Assembly (NCBI RefSeq): GCF_019192735.1
Contig: NZ_JAHTKP010000042.1
Location: 1-64,000 of the forward strand
Direction: 5' to 3'
DNA from: Kitasatospora aureofaciens
Lineage (GTDB): Bacteria > Actinomycetota > Actinomycetes > Streptomycetales > Streptomycetaceae
DNA: 64,000 nucleotides
A program made the position numbers and the translations under genes. Positions 8,359 to 16,800 of this stretch are shown piece after piece. The number at the start of each line of letters is the position of its first letter. Position 1 is the stretch's first letter. Under the pieces are notes generated by a model. It was not told where the DNA came from. It worked only from the letters and a program-made list of their open reading frames with translations, and ran no database searches.

Positions 8359-9651
8359 TCAGTCGTTGACGGCCAGGGCCTCGTGCCGGGCGGCCATACC
8401 CTCGCTGCGTACCGTGAAGGAGAGCTTTCGCACGCCTTCCTGGGCCCGCCGCAGTGCCTCGTCCTGGTTCTCCCCCACCGCGCAGACGTGTGCGGCGCGG
8501 GCGAAGGAGCCGGTCACGCCCTTGAGCCGCTTGCCCGGCTCACGCAGCAGTTCGACGTCGACGACGCCCTCCACGGCCCGGGCGTCGTCCTCGCCGGCGA
8601 CCGCGACGATCTCGCCGACGGCGTCCGGGCACGCGTACCAGATCGCCGCGGCGCGCGGACCCTGCCGGCCGGCCTGGAGCGCGGCCCGCACTTCGTCGAG
8701 GACCGAGAGCCCGACGGCCTGGCGGGCGACCACGTCGATCAGGTCGACACCGGAGACCCTCGCCCACAGCTCCGGGATCTCGTCCCCGGCCGGGCGCAGG
8801 TGGGTCTCCACGATGTGCACCGCGTCGGCGGCCACGATCACCTCGGTGTGAGTGACACCGCGGCGGATGTCCAGCGCCCGGAGCATGTCCTGGACGGCGC
8901 CGGCGATCCGCTCCTCGTCGGAGGACGGCAGCGGAGCCGGGACGACGTGCCCCACCTCCACGAAGTGGTCGTGCTCGGAGATCTTGCGGGTGATGCCGAC
9001 GACCAGGTGCTCGCCGTCCTCGCTGACGCACTCCACGCTGTACTCGTCACCGCTGAGGAACGGCTCCACCAGCAGGTCGGCCGAGTCGAGGTCGGTCGCC
9101 CCGGAGGCGCCCCAGGCGAGGGCCCGCTCGATGTCGCCCGGGCCGTCGATCCTGGTCACGCCCTTGCTCGCGACTCCGCGGACGGGCTTGCAGATCAGCG
9201 GGTAGCCGACCTTCTCGACGACCTTGAGGATGCCCTCCGCGTCGTGCACGGTCTCGGCGAGGACGTCGCTGACGCCCGCCTCGGCGAGCACCCGCCGCAT
9301 GGCGTGCTTGTCCGCGACGGCCTGGACCGTCTCGGGGCTGTGCCAGGCCAGACCGAGCGCCACGCCGATCGCGGCGGTCTTCTCGGTGTCCTTCTCGGTG
9401 AAGTTGGTGAGCCGGTCGACCGGGTCCGCCGCGTGCACGAAGCGTGCGGCGGCCACCCATTCCGCCACGGGCGCGTCCTCCCGCAGCACGATCAGCCGCT
9501 CGATCTTCTCCCGGCTGCGCAGCCGGGGCACGACCTCCGGCCGGCAGATCACCGTGGTGCGCAGCCCGGGCCAGGCATCGCGGGCCCGGTCGGGCAGGTC
9601 GCGGCCGCCGCTGATGATCAGCAGGTGCATGGGGGTCGGGGTGTCGGACAT
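8359..9651 (-). CDS. ATP-grasp carboxylate-amine ligase (first of two)
   Basis: The 430-residue ATP-grasp protein has a PreATP-grasp N-terminal domain (MHLLIISGGRDLPDRA), the VGYPLICKPVRGVASKGV nucleotide-binding segment around 155-172, and LVEPFLSGDEYSVECVS. The C-terminal HTEVIVA and HIVETHLRPAGDEIP hold the metal-binding residues. It is only moderately similar to the ligase at 1640-2917, so the two probably have different substrates. A GGAGGAAA site precedes the ATG at 9651. In this setting it likely forms an amide between an amino-acid unit and the sugar/cyclitol or NRPS-derived part (inference). Confidence 0.9.
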   Translation of the reverse strand: MSDTPTPMHLLIISGGRDLPDRARDAWPGLRTTVICRPEVVPRLRSREKIERLIVLREDAPVAEWVAAARFVHAADPVDRLTNFTEKDTEKTAAIGVALGLAWHSPETVQAVADKHAMRRVLAEAGVSDVLAETVHDAEGILKVVEKVGYPLICKPVRGVASKGVTRIDGPGDIERALAWGASGATDLDSADLLVEPFLSGDEYSVECVSEDGEHLVVGITRKISEHDHFVEVGHVVPAPLPSSDEERIAGAVQDMLRALDIRRGVTHTEVIVAADAVHIVETHLRPAGDEIPELWARVSGVDLIDVVARQAVGLSVLDEVRAALQAGRQGPRAAAIWYACPDAVGEIVAVAGEDDARAVEGVVDVELLREPGKRLKGVTGSFARAAHVCAVGENQDEALRRAQEGVRKLSFTVRSEGMAARHEALAVND

Positions 9652-9679
9652 GGATTTCCTCCGTCGGTACGGGATGGGG

Positions 9680-10981
9680 TCAGGAGCCCGCTGCGGCGGG
9701 CACGGGGGCGGTGTCGCCGGCGCCGTCCGCCTGCTCGTCCGGCCGCGGGCGGGTGCCCGCCCAGCTCAGCGCGGCGGCGAGCGGGAAGCACACGGCCAGG
9801 ACCAGCCAGCCGGCCGGGCCGGTCCGGGAGAGCAGCCACAGCACCACGGCCGGACCGGCGATCTCCGCGACCGAGAAGCCGACGTTGAAGAAGGCGAGGT
9901 AGCGGCCCTGGGCAGCCTCGGGGGAGAGTGCGAAGGAGATCTCCCAGGACGAGGCCGAGTGCAGCAGTTCGGCGACGGTCAGCAGCAGCAGTGCGGCGAC
10001 CAGGGCCACGGCGGCCCACGTCGGAGCGCCGACGACACCGCTGAGGGCGAAGGCGAGACAGGCCGCGGTCAGCAGCAGCGCGGACCGGTTGGTGGCGCGT
10101 CGGGCGGTGGCCATGCTGTCGATGTGCTTGGTCACCCGGACCTGGCAGATCACGGTGATGACCGTGTTGGTGGTGACCAGCACCGTGATCATCCAGATCG
10201 GGGACCGGGTGTGCTCGGCGACCCAGAGCGGCAGCACGGTGATGAGGATCGCGTCGTGCAGGAACAGCACCCCGTTCGACGCCGTCGCGGCCACGAACCG
10301 CCAGTCGCGGATCGGCGGGATCACCGCGGCCGAGGTCCGCTCGGCCGACCCGCCCCTGGCGGCGACCGGCCTGACCTTGGGGAGCATGCCGATGAGGGCG
10401 AACACGAAGAGGAAGCTGATCGAGTTGCCGATGAACAGCCAGCGGAACAGCGTCGCGGAGTCCGTGGTCAGCGCGACTCCGGCGATCGAGAAGCCGACCG
10501 TGAAGCCGAGGTTGCGCAGCGCGCGGATGAACGCCATGGTGCGGTTCCGCTCGGAGCCGGTGATCAGCTGCCCGACGAGCGCCTGGTTGAGCGGCTGGCC
10601 GGCCCGGTCCATGACGAACAGCAGGCAGGCCGTCACGACGAACTGGCCGAAGCCGTGGACGTTCAGGTACGCCAGATAGCCGACGGACCGCCAGAGGCAG
10701 ACGATCATCAGCATGGTGCGCGGGCCGAAGCGGTCGGCGAGCCGGCCCATGGGGACGGCGGTGAGGAGGCCGACCACGCCCGCCAGGGCCAGGCCGACTC
10801 CGAGCTGGGTGTCGGACAGTCCGGCGTACCTGGTGAAGTAGAGCGCGGAGCCCGCCAGGAACATGCCGGTGCCGACCGACCCGACCAGCGCGTTCACCGC
10901 GATGATCCGGGACTCCCGGGTGGCCGGCATGGCGCTGGTCACCCGGGTCCGCCAGGTGATGTGTTCGGTCGACTCGGTCAA
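9680..10981 (-). CDS. MFS transporter, probable product exporter
   Basis: The 433-residue protein has about 12 hydrophobic segments. The major facilitator signature between helices 2 and 3 reads GRLADRFGPRTMLMI. The likely start is a TTG at 10981 that overlaps the deacetylase stop (TTGA) and is preceded by GAGGAG at 7 bp; the next in-frame candidate is a GTG about 17 codons in. Within a biosynthetic operon such transporters usually export the product and give self-resistance. No drug-specific motif is visible. Confidence 0.9.
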   Translation of the reverse strand: MTESTEHITWRTRVTSAMPATRESRIIAVNALVGSVGTGMFLAGSALYFTRYAGLSDTQLGVGLALAGVVGLLTAVPMGRLADRFGPRTMLMIVCLWRSVGYLAYLNVHGFGQFVVTACLLFVMDRAGQPLNQALVGQLITGSERNRTMAFIRALRNLGFTVGFSIAGVALTTDSATLFRWLFIGNSISFLFVFALIGMLPKVRPVAARGGSAERTSAAVIPPIRDWRFVAATASNGVLFLHDAILITVLPLWVAEHTRSPIWMITVLVTTNTVITVICQVRVTKHIDSMATARRATNRSALLLTAACLAFALSGVVGAPTWAAVALVAALLLLTVAELLHSASSWEISFALSPEAAQGRYLAFFNVGFSVAEIAGPAVVLWLLSRTGPAGWLVLAVCFPLAAALSWAGTRPRPDEQADGAGDTAPVPAAAGS

Positions 10982-11784
10982 GGTCGTTCTCCTCGGAGGC
11001 GGTCGGGACGGTCGTCGGAGCGGGGCCGCGGCTCGGCGGGCGCCCACTGGGCGCGCCAGTGGCGCACCAGCCCGTCCCAGCTCGCGGTGGCTCCGGACGG
11101 CAGGTAGGTGCGCCGGATGGTCCGGGGGGCCGAGTCCCACGGATCGGCGGGCGAGCGCACGGTTCCGAAGGCCAGCGCGTCGTCGGGCAGGCCGGGTTCG
11201 GCGGGGATGCCGCCGTACGGGTAGGCGAAGAGCCGTGCGGGCCCCGGTCCGTACCAGGCGGCGATGTCCGCCAGGGACGCGCTCACCTCGTTCTGCGCCT
11301 GGTCCGGCGGCAGCCGGTCGAGGTGCGGGTGGGTGCGGGTGTGCGCCGCGATCAGGTGGCCGTCGCCGGCCAGCCGGTCGCACTCGTCCCGGGTCAGGTA
11401 GTCCTCGCGCGGCTGTTCGCTGCGCTGCCCCAGGAGGCCGGTGCAGACGAAGAAGACCGCGTGCAGGCCGAGTTCGCGGAGGATCGGCCGGGCGTGGACG
11501 AGGTTGTCCCGGTACCCGTCGTCGAAGGTCACCAGCACCGTCGGCCGCTCGGGTCGGCCGGGGCCGTCCGGAGCGAGGAGGTCGGCGGGCCGGTACGGGT
11601 CGAACTCCTCCAGCACCCGCTCCATGCCGAGGGCGAACTCCCTTGGCGTCAGGGCGGTGTAGTGCCGGACGTCCGGGTGGACGTGGTGGAAGTACAGCAC
11701 CAGGGGCCAACCCGGGGCGCTGCCCGTCGCCGGCTGGTGCTCGGCGGGGACACCGGGAACGTGCGGTGCTGTGGTCGCGCTCAC
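10978..11784 (-). CDS. Polysaccharide deacetylase (NodB-fold) family protein
   Basis: The 268-residue protein carries the NodB homology fold: VLYFHHV at the start, TVLVTFDDGYRDN with the paired aspartates of motif 1, IAAHTRTHPHLDRL giving the HxxxH metal site, and FAYPYGG (motif 3). Family members remove N-acetyl or other acyl groups from amino sugars under divalent metal control. No clear signal peptide is present, so it may act in the cytoplasm on a biosynthetic intermediate. It overlaps both the NRPS gene (ATGA) and the MFS gene (TTGA). Deacetylation of an N-acetylamino sugar before amide formation by an ATP-grasp ligase or the NRPS is a reasonable role (inference). Confidence 0.9.
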   Translation of the reverse strand: MSATTAPHVPGVPAEHQPATGSAPGWPLVLYFHHVHPDVRHYTALTPREFALGMERVLEEFDPYRPADLLAPDGPGRPERPTVLVTFDDGYRDNLVHARPILRELGLHAVFFVCTGLLGQRSEQPREDYLTRDECDRLAGDGHLIAAHTRTHPHLDRLPPDQAQNEVSASLADIAAWYGPGPARLFAYPYGGIPAEPGLPDDALAFGTVRSPADPWDSAPRTIRRTYLPSGATASWDGLVRHWRAQWAPAEPRPRSDDRPDRLRGERP

Positions 11785-14700
11785 CGGACACCTCCGGTCG
11801 TCACCGACTGGGCGCCGACCTCGGCGAGGGCCTCGGTCATGACACGCCCGATCTCGTCGGCCAGGGCCTCGATCTGCTCCGAACTCCAGTGCCCGGTCGA
11901 GTACTTCAGGCTCAGCTCCAGTTCGCCGGCGACGATGTCGCCCTCGGCCATCAGCAGGTAGCGTTCTCGCTGCAGCGGGGAGCGCTGGGCGCCGAAGCCC
12001 TCATCCGCCGGCCGCAGTGCGGCGCCGGGCGCGCGCTGCTCCAGGCGCAGCAGGTGGCCGCGGAAGTTCAGGCGGACGGACGGCCGTTGGCAGGCGTCCA
12101 GCGCCGTCCGCTCCGCCGGTTCGGGCGAGCCGAAGCGCAGCGCGTCGAAGCCGTACCGCCGCTCGGGCAGTTCGCCCAGCGGGGCGAGGGCGGCGCGCAG
12201 CGCGGGCAGGCCGCCGCCGGACCAGCCCAGCACCGCCGGGAAGGTGCTCTGCACGTAGCCGACCGTGCGGGACAGGTCGAGCTCCCCCACCGAGGTGTCC
12301 CGGCTGTGCGCGTACACGTCCACGCCGTGCACCGGCTCACCGGTCCAGCGGGCGAGTCCGCCCACCAGGCAGCCGAGCGTGAAGTCGTGCGGGGCGATGC
12401 CGTCGGCGGGCAGCGCGTGGGTGACCAGCCGGGTGGCCTGCGGGTCGAGCCTGAACCGGTGGACGCGCAGGCTCGGCAGCCGATCGGGTCCGTCCAACGC
12501 CGGCTTCAGCGTGGCGAACTCGCCGGTGCGGGCGGCCCAGGACGCGGCGTCCTGCCGGGCCTCCGGGCTGTCCAGCCAGGAGCGCAGCGCCGTCCCGATC
12601 GCCCGGGGGCCGGCTGTCGCGGCCTCCGGCGTGCCGCCGGCGAGCAGCGCTTCCAGATCGTCCACCAGCAGCCCCATGGAGACGCCGTCCAGCACGAAGT
12701 GGTGCACGGTCATCAGCAACCGGGCGGTGCCGTCGCCGAGTTCGACGGACAGCAGCCGAAACACCCGGCCGGCGGCCAGCGACATCGACGTCTGCGCCGA
12801 CGCCAGCACCGCCTCCAGCTGCGCGCCGCGCTCGGGAGCGGGGACGGCGCGAAGGTCGGCGCACTCGACGACGCCCGCGGTGTCCGGCTCCAGCAACCGG
12901 GCGGTGCCGTCGGTGTCCAGTGCGGTGCGCAGGGCGGGGTGGCGGCGCAGTAGTTCGCCGGCGACGGCGGTGAGGCGCTCGGCGCCCAGGCCCGGATCGA
13001 CCGTGAACAGGGCGTTCAGGCAGAAGTGGTCGGGCCCGGCCAACTCGCCGTCGTACAGCCAGCGTTGCTGCGCGGGCAGCAGGCTCAGCGAGCCGGCCGG
13101 CTCGGCCTCGACCGGCGCGGTCGGTGCCGTCCGCTCCTGCGCGCGGGTGACGGCGGACCGGGCGGTGCGTCCGGCGAGCAGGTCCGCGGGCCGCATCGGC
13201 AGTCCACGGGAGCGCATTCGCGAGCACACGCGCATCGCCATCAGCGAGTCGCCGCCGTGGGCGAGGAAGTCGTCGTCGGGCCCCAGCCAGGGGGCCTGCA
13301 GGAGTCCTCGCAGGAGCTGGACGGTCTCGTCGAGCGGCGGGAGAGCGGGCGCGGCCGTCTCCGCCGGGTCCACTGCGGGCGCTGTGGTCGCGAGCAGCGC
13401 CGCGGCGGCCGACGCCGACGCGCGGCGGTCGATCTTTCCCGAGGTGGTCAGCGGCAGCCGGTCGAGAACGGCGATCCGGCCCGGCACCAGGTAGCCGGGC
13501 ACCCGCTCACGCATCCGCTCCCGGACGGCCTCCGGGCCGGGGCCGTCGGCGGCGAGCGTCACCGCGGCGGCCAGCAGCTGCCCGCCGGTCCCGTCGTCCA
13601 GGGTGAAGGCGACGGCCGAGGTCACGCCCGGCACGTCGAGCAGGTGCCGGTCCACCTCGTCCAGTTCGACGCGGTGGCCGCGGATCTTGACCTGGTTGTC
13701 GACGCGGCCGAGGAACTCCAGGTTCCCGTCCGGGTGCCGCAGCACGAGGTCGCCGGTGCGGTACATCCGGGCGTTCCGGCCGCCGTCGAAGGGGTCGGGG
13801 CGGAAGCGCTCCTCGGTGCGCCGCGGGTCGTGGAGGTAGCCGGCGGCCAGCAGGGGGCCGCCGATCCACAGTTCGCCGGGTTCGCCGGACGCGGCGGGCC
13901 GCCCGTGGTCGTCGAGGACGTGGAGGCGGCGGGCGCCGACCGGGCCGCCGATCGGCAGGCCTCCGGTGGCGGGGACCGCCCCGTGCGGCGGGATCACCAG
14001 CGCGGTCGCGGTGACCACCGTCTCCGTCGGGCCGTAGCCGTTCACCAGCGTGGTGTGGCCGAGCGGCGTGCGGTGGTGGGCCCGGGCGTCGGCGGCGGTC
14101 GCGTTCTCGCCGCCGATGACGGTCGTCCGCACCCGGCCGAAGGAGGGCCGGTCCGCGCCGTCCAGTTCGGCGCACAGCATCCGCCAGTAGGCCGTCGGGA
14201 GTTGGAGGATCGTCACACCGAGCTCGCGGACGGTATCCGAGAGCCCCTCGGCGTCGGGGACTCCTCCGCCGTGGAAGGCGAGTGTGCCGCCGGCCGCCAG
14301 GGTAGGCCAGATCTCCTCCTGGGCGACGTCGAATCCGATGCTCGCGAACTGCAGGACGGTGTCGGCCCCGGTCAGCCCGAACAGGCCGATGACGGCGTCG
14401 ACATGGCCGGCGAGTGCCGCGTGCCCGACCAGGACGCCCTTGGGGGTGCCGGTCGACCCGGAGGTGTAGATGACGTAGGCGGGGTCGCCCGATGAGAGCG
14501 ACCACGGTTCCACGCCGTCCGCAGCCCCGCGCAGGTCGCTGACGCCTGCGCTGTCGATGAGCGCGACCGCCCGGGAGTGCCGGAGCAGATGGGCCCGGCG
14601 CTCCTCCGGAGTGGCGATGTCGACCGGCAGGAACGCGGCGCCGGCCAGCCAGACCCCGAGCATGGCGGTGATCGCCTCGGGGCCGGACGGCAGCCGCACG

Positions 14701-14945
14701 GTGACGATGTCCCCCGGGCGCACGCCGTGCGCGCGCAGGGTGTCGGCGGTCCGTTCCGCCCGCTGCCACAGTTCGCCGTAACTGACGGTGCCGTGGGCGG
14801 TCCGCAGTGCGGTCGCCGTCGGCTCGGCGAGGACGCGGGCCCGGATCAGCCCCGGTACGCCGGTGGTCGTGGCCGTGGTGGCCGTGGTGGCCGTGGTGGT
14901 GGTGTCCATGGTCGTTGGCCTGTCGGCAAGTCGGTGAGCGGTCAT
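11781..14945 (-). CDS. Single-module NRPS: adenylation-carrier-condensation
   Basis: The protein has 1054 residues. The adenylation domain spans about 30-515, with YTSGSTGTPKG, NGYGPTET, YRTGDLV and the C-terminal LTTSGKIDRRA lysine region. The carrier domain spans about 535-600, with the phosphopantetheine serine in LAHGGDSLMAM. The condensation domain spans about 620-1050, with an intact HHFVLDG active site at roughly 748-754. There is no thioesterase or reductase. An A-T-C order with C last suggests that the loaded amino acid is condensed onto a free or enzyme-bound amine, releasing it as an amide (inference). A Thr/Ala-rich stretch at residues 14-28 is coded by ACC/ACG/GCC repeats. The ATG at 14945 overlaps the upstream stop (ATGA); an alternative ATG lies 12 codons in. 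Confidence 0.93.
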   Translation of the reverse strand: MTAHRLADRPTTMDTTTTATTATTATTTGVPGLIRARVLAEPTATALRTAHGTVSYGELWQRAERTADTLRAHGVRPGDIVTVRLPSGPEAITAMLGVWLAGAAFLPVDIATPEERRAHLLRHSRAVALIDSAGVSDLRGAADGVEPWSLSSGDPAYVIYTSGSTGTPKGVLVGHAALAGHVDAVIGLFGLTGADTVLQFASIGFDVAQEEIWPTLAAGGTLAFHGGGVPDAEGLSDTVRELGVTILQLPTAYWRMLCAELDGADRPSFGRVRTTVIGGENATAADARAHHRTPLGHTTLVNGYGPTETVVTATALVIPPHGAVPATGGLPIGGPVGARRLHVLDDHGRPAASGEPGELWIGGPLLAAGYLHDPRRTEERFRPDPFDGGRNARMYRTGDLVLRHPDGNLEFLGRVDNQVKIRGHRVELDEVDRHLLDVPGVTSAVAFTLDDGTGGQLLAAAVTLAADGPGPEAVRERMRERVPGYLVPGRIAVLDRLPLTTSGKIDRRASASAAAALLATTAPAVDPAETAAPALPPLDETVQLLRGLLQAPWLGPDDDFLAHGGDSLMAMRVCSRMRSRGLPMRPADLLAGRTARSAVTRAQERTAPTAPVEAEPAGSLSLLPAQQRWLYDGELAGPDHFCLNALFTVDPGLGAERLTAVAGELLRRHPALRTALDTDGTARLLEPDTAGVVECADLRAVPAPERGAQLEAVLASAQTSMSLAAGRVFRLLSVELGDGTARLLMTVHHFVLDGVSMGLLVDDLEALLAGGTPEAATAGPRAIGTALRSWLDSPEARQDAASWAARTGEFATLKPALDGPDRLPSLRVHRFRLDPQATRLVTHALPADGIAPHDFTLGCLVGGLARWTGEPVHGVDVYAHSRDTSVGELDLSRTVGYVQSTFPAVLGWSGGGLPALRAALAPLGELPERRYGFDALRFGSPEPAERTALDACQRPSVRLNFRGHLLRLEQRAPGAALRPADEGFGAQRSPLQRERYLLMAEGDIVAGELELSLKYSTGHWSSEQIEALADEIGRVMTEALAEVGAQSVTTGGVR

Positions 14946-16276
14946 GGGCGGGAGGTCCCGGCGGTCGCGGCGGGTCCGCTGGGGTCGAGCAGCAGCCGGG
15001 CCCCGGCGAGCAGTTCGTCCTGGTACGCCCGGTGGCGCTGCACCACGACGGTGAGGTCGGCGGTCGCCACGTCGGCCGGCAGGTCCCGGCTGGGGCGCAG
15101 CTCGCGGCCCCGCGCCGAGAAGGCGTCCACGTACGGGTCGTGGAAGACGACGTCCACTCCGGCGCCGAGCAGTTCCGCGGCCAGCGACTCGGCGGGCGAG
15201 TGGCGGACGTCGGCGACGTCCGGCTTGTAGGTGACTCCGAGCAGCAGCACCCGTGCGCCTCGGATGGCGATCCCGTGCCGCGCCAGCAGGTCCCTGACGC
15301 GTGCGGCGACCCAGACCGGCATCGAGTCGTTGATGCGCTGGGCCTGCTCGGCCATCCGGAAGGGCAGCCCCTCCTGCGCGGCGCGGTGCACGAGGTAGAG
15401 CGGGTCGACCGGGATGCAGTGGCCGCCGACACCGACGCCCGGGCGGAACGGGGTGAACCCGAAGGGCTTGGTGGCCGCCGCGTCGATGGTGTCCCACACG
15501 TCGACGCCGAGCCGGTGGCAGATCTGCGCGAACTCGTTGACCAGGGCGAGGTTCACCTGGCGGTAGGTGTTCTCCAGGATCTTCGCGGCCTCGGCCTCGC
15601 GGGTGGAGCGGGTGACGTGGACCTGCTCGGTGAGCTTGCGGTAGAAGCCGGCGGCCCGCGCGCGACACTCGGCCGTGAGCCCCCCGACGACCTTGGGGGT
15701 GTTGTGGAAGCCGAAGCGCTGGTTGCCGGGATCGACCCGCTCCGGAGAGAAGGCCAGGTAGAAGTCCTCGCCCGCCACGAGCCCGGACTCCTCCAGGGTC
15801 TCGCGGATCACCCCGTCGGTGGTGCCGGGATAGGTGGTCGATTCGATGATCACCAGCTGGTCCGGCCTGAGGTGGTCCCGGACCGTACGGGTCGCGGAAA
15901 GCAGCGGCCCCAGGTCGGGCACCCCGTGGGCGTCCACCGGCGTGGGCACGCACACGGCGATCACCGAGCAGTCGCGCAGGAACGCCGGGTCGGTCGTCGC
16001 GTCCAGCAGGCCGGAAACGGCGGCGAGTTGCGCCTCGGTCACGGTGTCCACCGGCGGGCTGCCGATGTTGACCTGGGCCACCAGGAACTCGTTGAGGTCC
16101 AGTCCCCGGGTCCGGTGCCCGGCCTCCGCGGCCGCGACGGCCAGCGGCAGCCCCGCGTACCCGATGCCGACGACGGCGACCTCGGTGGTGCGGGCGCGGT
16201 CCAGCACCGCGGTCGGTCCGTATCCGGGCGCCGCCGAAGCCGCGGAGACCGGTGGCACGCTGGCGATCAGATCCAT
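14942..16276 (-). CDS. UDP-N-acetyl-hexosamine/UDP-sugar 6-dehydrogenase (WecC-like)
   Basis: The 444-residue enzyme oxidises C6 of an NDP-sugar to a carboxylate in two NAD-dependent steps. The Rossmann motif VAVVGIGYAGLPLA, IESTTYPGTT, the substrate segment AKILENTYRQVNLALVNE, and the catalytic cysteine in GVGVGGHCIPVDP are all present. The RFGFHNTPKVVGG segment fits the UDP-ManNAc/GlcNAc dehydrogenase branch better than UDP-glucose dehydrogenase. GAGGAG precedes the ATG at 16276. It probably makes the uronic or amino-uronic donor used by the GT2 enzyme in the same operon. A second, different NDP-sugar dehydrogenase belongs to the polysaccharide operon at 37191. Confidence 0.92.
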   Translation of the reverse strand: MDLIASVPPVSAASAAPGYGPTAVLDRARTTEVAVVGIGYAGLPLAVAAAEAGHRTRGLDLNEFLVAQVNIGSPPVDTVTEAQLAAVSGLLDATTDPAFLRDCSVIAVCVPTPVDAHGVPDLGPLLSATRTVRDHLRPDQLVIIESTTYPGTTDGVIRETLEESGLVAGEDFYLAFSPERVDPGNQRFGFHNTPKVVGGLTAECRARAAGFYRKLTEQVHVTRSTREAEAAKILENTYRQVNLALVNEFAQICHRLGVDVWDTIDAAATKPFGFTPFRPGVGVGGHCIPVDPLYLVHRAAQEGLPFRMAEQAQRINDSMPVWVAARVRDLLARHGIAIRGARVLLLGVTYKPDVADVRHSPAESLAAELLGAGVDVVFHDPYVDAFSARGRELRPSRDLPADVATADLTVVVQRHRAYQDELLAGARLLLDPSGPAATAGTSRP

Positions 16277-16329
16277 CTCTAGCTCCTCAAGAACGGTCGG
16301 ATGTGCGCGGGGGACGACGACTGCGCGCT

Positions 16330-16524
16330 CTACCACCAGCCGTTCTCGTTGGGCTGGACGACCGCGTTGCCGGTCTGCGCCGCAGCGGCCGGGGCCGGGG
16401 CGCTCTGAGCCGCGATTGTCCGGTCGGCACCGTGCTCGGCGGAGGCCACGGAGGAGGCCACGCTCACGCCGGCCAGGGCGAGGACGAAGACGGCGGCAGA
16501 ACACAGACGGGCACGAGCAGACAT
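16330..16524 (-). CDS. Small secreted peptide of unknown function
   Basis: The 64-residue product has a classical signal peptide: SARAR positive start, a hydrophobic core LCSAAVFVLALAGVSVAS, and a probable cleavage after SVASA. A mature Ala/Pro/Gln-rich peptide of about 35 residues remains, ending in a striking polar-aromatic tail, QPNENGWW. A GGGGG site lies upstream of the ATG. It is the first gene after the LuxR-type regulator and 53 bp before the NDP-sugar dehydrogenase, so it may head the biosynthetic transcript. I do not recognise it. A secreted signalling peptide, a small cell-wall peptide or an unusual precursor peptide are all possible. Confidence 0.65.
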   Translation of the reverse strand: MSARARLCSAAVFVLALAGVSVASSVASAEHGADRTIAAQSAPAPAAAAQTGNAVVQPNENGWW

Positions 16525-16757
16525 GGGTATCCCCCGGATGGTGTGTCAGGAATTCGAGAGCGAGTCGGATCCGGCTCTGTCCGCCGGCCCCGTCCGAGCT
16601 CGCACCACCAATCCTGTTCGACACGTCCGCACGGATCAACGAATCCGGACGGCAGCAATCCGTCATGACCGAGCTTTGCCACGCGCCGCGTTCGTCTCAC
16701 CATTCGAGACGGCAAGGGGGGCAAATCAGGACAAACCGCCCGACCGGGACGCGAAAG

Positions 16758-16783
16758 AGGCGGGCCACCCGAGTGGCCCGCCT
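16758..16783 (-). terminator. Hairpin after the LuxR-type regulator gene
   Basis: A perfect 11-bp inverted repeat (AGGCGGGCCAC and GTGGCCCGCCT) with a 4-nt loop lies 17 bp past the regulator stop codon. There is no long T run, which is usual for GC-rich actinomycete terminators. It would separate the regulator transcript from the peptide and biosynthetic genes. Confidence 0.8.
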
Positions 16784-16800
16784 CCGTCTGCCGCCGTCCG

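Noticed and set aside
16330-16524. Reading the small peptide as a RiPP precursor for the ATP-grasp enzymes
   Set aside because: The N-terminus is a plain Sec signal peptide and not a leader of a known ATP-grasp RiPP class, so I keep it as a secreted peptide of unknown role and only mention the alternative.
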